Source: an uncultured Oscillospiraceae bacterium (lineage in GTDB: Bacteria > Bacillota > Clostridia > Oscillospirales > Oscillospiraceae). From it: DNA of 14,293 nucleotides. Under the pieces are notes generated by a model, which saw nothing but the letters and a program-made list of their open reading frames with translations, did not search any database and was not told the origin of the DNA. The position numbers and the translations under genes are program-made. Within the stretch, counting starts at the first letter, position 1; each line of letters begins with the position of its first letter. Where the stretch lies: the NCBI GenBank assembly GCA_934668295.1, contig CAKUND010000038.1, positions 1 through 14,293 on the forward strand, read 5' to 3'. Shown piece after piece: positions 12,687 through 14,293 of this stretch.

Positions 12687-13340
12687 TCACTCCTCCAGAA
12701 GCCGGTCGAGATCAGCGACAGTCTTGCAGTAGAAGTCACAGTTCTTCCGCATGAACTGCTCGATCTCCGGGATGTCGTTCGCCCAGCCGGCCGCAGCGAA
12801 GGGAACGCCGGCGCTTTTCGCCATGTCATACCCCGGCTTCAGATCGTCAACGACAAGAAGCTCCTGCGGCTTAAGGCCGAAGCGCTCCATGATCCTGTCC
12901 AGCGGCCAGGTGTGCGGCTTGCGCTGCTCGGGCGGCTGCTCCCAGCCGAAGATCACGTCCGGCTCCGGAAGACCATTTTCCCGGTAGTCGCGCTCGATGC
13001 TTTCACGCATGGAGTGCGAGACGACGGCGATATACCCGCCCGCGTCTTTGTGCCGCTGCAGGATCTCGCGGATGCCGGGATAGGCGGCAGGCACGCGCGT
13101 GCGCACCCAGTCCTGCCAAAAGCGGAACTCGCCCTCGAGCTCCTGTTCCGAAAAGCCGAGCTCGCCGGTAAACAGCGCCATAATGCCGGGGTCGAAATTC
13201 TTGCGGAAATACTCCTCCAGCGTATAGGACGCCTCCGGCCGCACAAGCTTTAAATAGGCGAGGAACGACGGGAAGTGGATGGTGGCGGTGCTGTTGACCG
13301 TGGTGTCGTCATGATCCATGACCAGACATCTGAAGCGCAA
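12687..13340 (-). CDS. HAD-superfamily hydrolase (phosphoglycolate-phosphatase-like)
   Basis: 217 aa, capped (subfamily I) HAD phosphatase. Motif I is D9-H-D11-D-T with nucleophile D9 and acid/base D11; the helical cap is about 16-85; motif II is S108 (VVSHS); the lysine is K141 (QRKPH); motif III is D165-D166 (VVDDLKPGYDMA). Family members hydrolyse small phosphate esters; the substrate cannot be told. The start is TTG at 13340: AGGAGG (plus CCTCCT 13349-13354) sits 8 nt before it, whereas the first ATG, seven codons later, would cut into motif I. It has its own promoter at 13371-13399, and is convergent with the unknown gene ending 17 bp away without an obvious terminator between. Confidence 0.92.
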   Translation of the reverse strand: MRFRCLVMDHDDTTVNSTATIHFPSFLAYLKLVRPEASYTLEEYFRKNFDPGIMALFTGELGFSEQELEGEFRFWQDWVRTRVPAAYPGIREILQRHKDAGGYIAVVSHSMRESIERDYRENGLPEPDVIFGWEQPPEQRKPHTWPLDRIMERFGLKPQELLVVDDLKPGYDMAKSAGVPFAAAGWANDIPEIEQFMRKNCDFYCKTVADLDRLLEE

Positions 13341-13353
13341 GGCGGATCCCTCC

Positions 13354-13371
13354 TGTCAGTCTTTTCTGACA
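13354..13371. promoter_or_regulatory. Palindrome at the start region of the HAD gene
   Basis: TGTCAG-TCTTTT-CTGACA is a perfect 6 bp inverted repeat between the -10 element and the ribosome binding site, touching both. It could be a repressor operator over the start point. In RNA, only its downstream arm would certainly be in the message, because transcription should begin near 13365, so a DNA site is more likely than an RNA hairpin. Confidence 0.35.
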
Positions 13372-13399
13372 TCATACCAGCCAAAGCGCCGCTTCGCAA
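13371..13399 (-). promoter_or_regulatory. Extended -10 promoter of the HAD hydrolase gene
   Basis: On the minus strand -35 TTGCGA (13394-13399) and -10 TATGAT (13371-13376, preceded by TG-G) are 17 bp apart. The predicted start near 13365 leaves a short leader of about 25 nt. It is divergent from the promoter at 13434-13462. Confidence 0.7.
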
Positions 13400-13433
13400 G
13401 GAAAATCGCCAAATCTTATTTTTTTATGAAGAA

Positions 13434-13462
13434 TTGCTATTTTCCGAAAGCTGTGCTATCAT
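13434..13462 (+). promoter_or_regulatory. Extended -10 promoter of the membrane-anchored protein gene
   Basis: TTGCTA (13434-13439) and TATCAT (13457-13462, preceded by TG-C) are 17 bp apart. The predicted start is near 13469, giving a leader of about 64 nt. The leader holds a small hairpin CTGCG-CTT-CGCAG (13493-13505) upstream of the ribosome binding site. The A/T-rich DNA just before the -35 could raise its strength. Confidence 0.65.
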
Positions 13463-13532
13463 AATCATGAATATACTGCGCAAGGTCTATCCCTGCGCTT
13501 CGCAGCCCCGAACACATCATGGAGGTACGGCT

Positions 13533-14293
13533 ATGAACAAAAGAAGAAAGCAAAGCATCTGGCTGCGCAGAAATCTGCCGCTGCTGATCGCGGTCGCGGC
13601 GCTCGTGCTGCTGGTACTCATCATTGTGCTGGTCGCGCGCGGCTGCTCCAAGGGCAGCGACACCGTGATCAAGGCCAGGGCGTTTTCCACCGGCACGACC
13701 ATCGATCTGCCCCTGTCCGCCGAGCTCAACGAGTCGGATTTTGTCTCCTACGGCGGGTATCAGTTCACGACAAAGAAAAAACTCAGCGCGCTGAGCAAGC
13801 TCATCACCAAGAATAACGACGGCGTCACCGCCGAGACCTATACCAACAGCTACGGTGAGTGCGGCGTCTATACGAAGCCGAATGAAGCCGGCGGCACGGA
13901 CACCTGGTGCCTGTATGTCAAGGATCCGAAGAACACCAACGAAAAGTGGTACTTCTTCATGGGCGAGCACCGCGAGATCACGCTCGATTCCGGCACGCTC
14001 GACATGCTCCTGCCGCTGCACCTCATCACGGACGCATCGCTGCGCGACACGATGTTCGCAGCCGTCCAGCCCGGCACGCCGTATACCTGCGGCATTGACA
14101 AGCTGCCGGACGGGCAGACGCTCTCCGGCCTGTTCCGCACGTTCTACGAATCCTCCGGCCTCTATACCGTCACAACCAGCGACAAGGGCTTTACGCTCGT
14201 CCCGCGCGGCGGTGCGCAGGAGCTGATGTTCCAGTTTGACGAGCAGGACACGAACGGCCAGTTCATGATCACCGTCCCGCAGGCCGCCGAGCC
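13533..14293 (+). CDS. Membrane-anchored extracytoplasmic protein of unknown function, 3' end beyond window
   Basis: The open frame runs from ATG 13533 to the right edge (253 codons so far). GGAGG followed by TACGGCT (7 nt) before the ATG fixes the start. The N-terminus is basic (MNKRRKQSIWLRRN), followed by one strongly hydrophobic helix at about 15-35 and then ARGC. The cysteine at 38 is not in a proper lipobox, so this is a membrane anchor rather than a lipoprotein. The rest is a hydrophilic, Thr- and Gly-rich domain, presumably outside the cell. I see no enzyme motif and do not recognise a family. Codon use matches the neighbours. It has its own promoter (13434-13462), divergent from the HAD gene. 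Confidence 0.85.
   Translation, partial: MNKRRKQSIWLRRNLPLLIAVAALVLLVLIIVLVARGCSKGSDTVIKARAFSTGTTIDLPLSAELNESDFVSYGGYQFTTKKKLSALSKLITKNNDGVTAETYTNSYGECGVYTKPNEAGGTDTWCLYVKDPKNTNEKWYFFMGEHREITLDSGTLDMLLPLHLITDASLRDTMFAAVQPGTPYTCGIDKLPDGQTLSGLFRTFYESSGLYTVTTSDKGFTLVPRGGAQELMFQFDEQDTNGQFMITVPQAAE

Noticed and set aside
12597..13253. 218-codon plus-strand frame over the HAD gene, and minus-strand frames over the 190-residue gene (12050-12829)
   Set aside because: These conflict with a HAD gene having all catalytic motifs, or with the better supported plus-strand frame; compositions are Arg/Ser/Pro-rich shadows without start signals.
13533..13655. Lipoprotein signal peptide
   Set aside because: The cysteine after the hydrophobic helix is preceded by Ala-Arg-Gly, which does not fit the lipobox because of the charged residue and the lack of Leu at the -3 position.

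Overview
The window looks like chromosomal DNA of a GC-rich Clostridia member, most likely an Oscillospiraceae/Ruminococcaceae-type gut Firmicute. The reasons are a Firmicutes-type RpoB and RpoC, an rpoC followed by an L7Ae/YbxF-type gene, a CD1247-type zinc-ribbon protein beside efp, a YqeG phosphatase, strong AGGAGG ribosome binding sites, consensus sigma-A promoters, and intergenic stem-loop repeats starting with GTAGGGGC. The assignment is from protein character and gene order, not from a database search.

Layout. On the minus strand, reading right to left, rpoB (7926-4216) and rpoC (4197-274) form a tight two-gene operon. It has a consensus promoter at 8087-8115, a leader of about 154 nt, and a hairpin terminator at 233-262. 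A separate perfect-spacing promoter (94-122) then drives a gene that runs off the left edge, whose first 14 codons look like the L7Ae-type K-turn protein. Between rpoB and the next gene (8188-8725) is a gene-free block of repeats: GAA-loop hairpins and two tandem diverged copies of a ~107 bp MITE-like element with part of a third. rplJ-rplL, the usual neighbours of rpoB, are not there.

A plus-strand gene (8726-9166) encodes an XRE-type helix-turn-helix fused to a zinc ribbon. It converges, through a long palindromic bidirectional terminator (9252-9294), on a minus-strand housekeeping group: yqeG-type phosphatase, M24B proline peptidase, then efp and the CD1247-type acidic zinc-ribbon gene. 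The first two overlap by 14 bp and share a promoter (12069-12097). efp has its own promoter (10435-10463) just after the peptidase stop. A plus-strand unknown gene (12097-12669) starts on top of the yqeG promoter. A second HAD hydrolase (13340-12687, TTG start) and a membrane-anchored unknown protein (13533 to the right edge) diverge from a shared AT-rich promoter region.

The genes are mostly core information processing: transcription (rpoB, rpoC), translation (L7Ae-type protein, efp) and peptide turnover (peptidase). No phage, CRISPR, tRNA, rRNA or defence system was seen. The most unusual things are (1) a ~130-residue insertion in RpoC just after the catalytic site that looks like an internal duplication of the adjacent segment, (2) a plus-strand promoter and terminator pair facing the rpoB promoter, which could make a ~150 nt antisense/small RNA, (3) the tandem MITE-like repeats, and (4) the missing rplJ-rplL upstream of rpoB.
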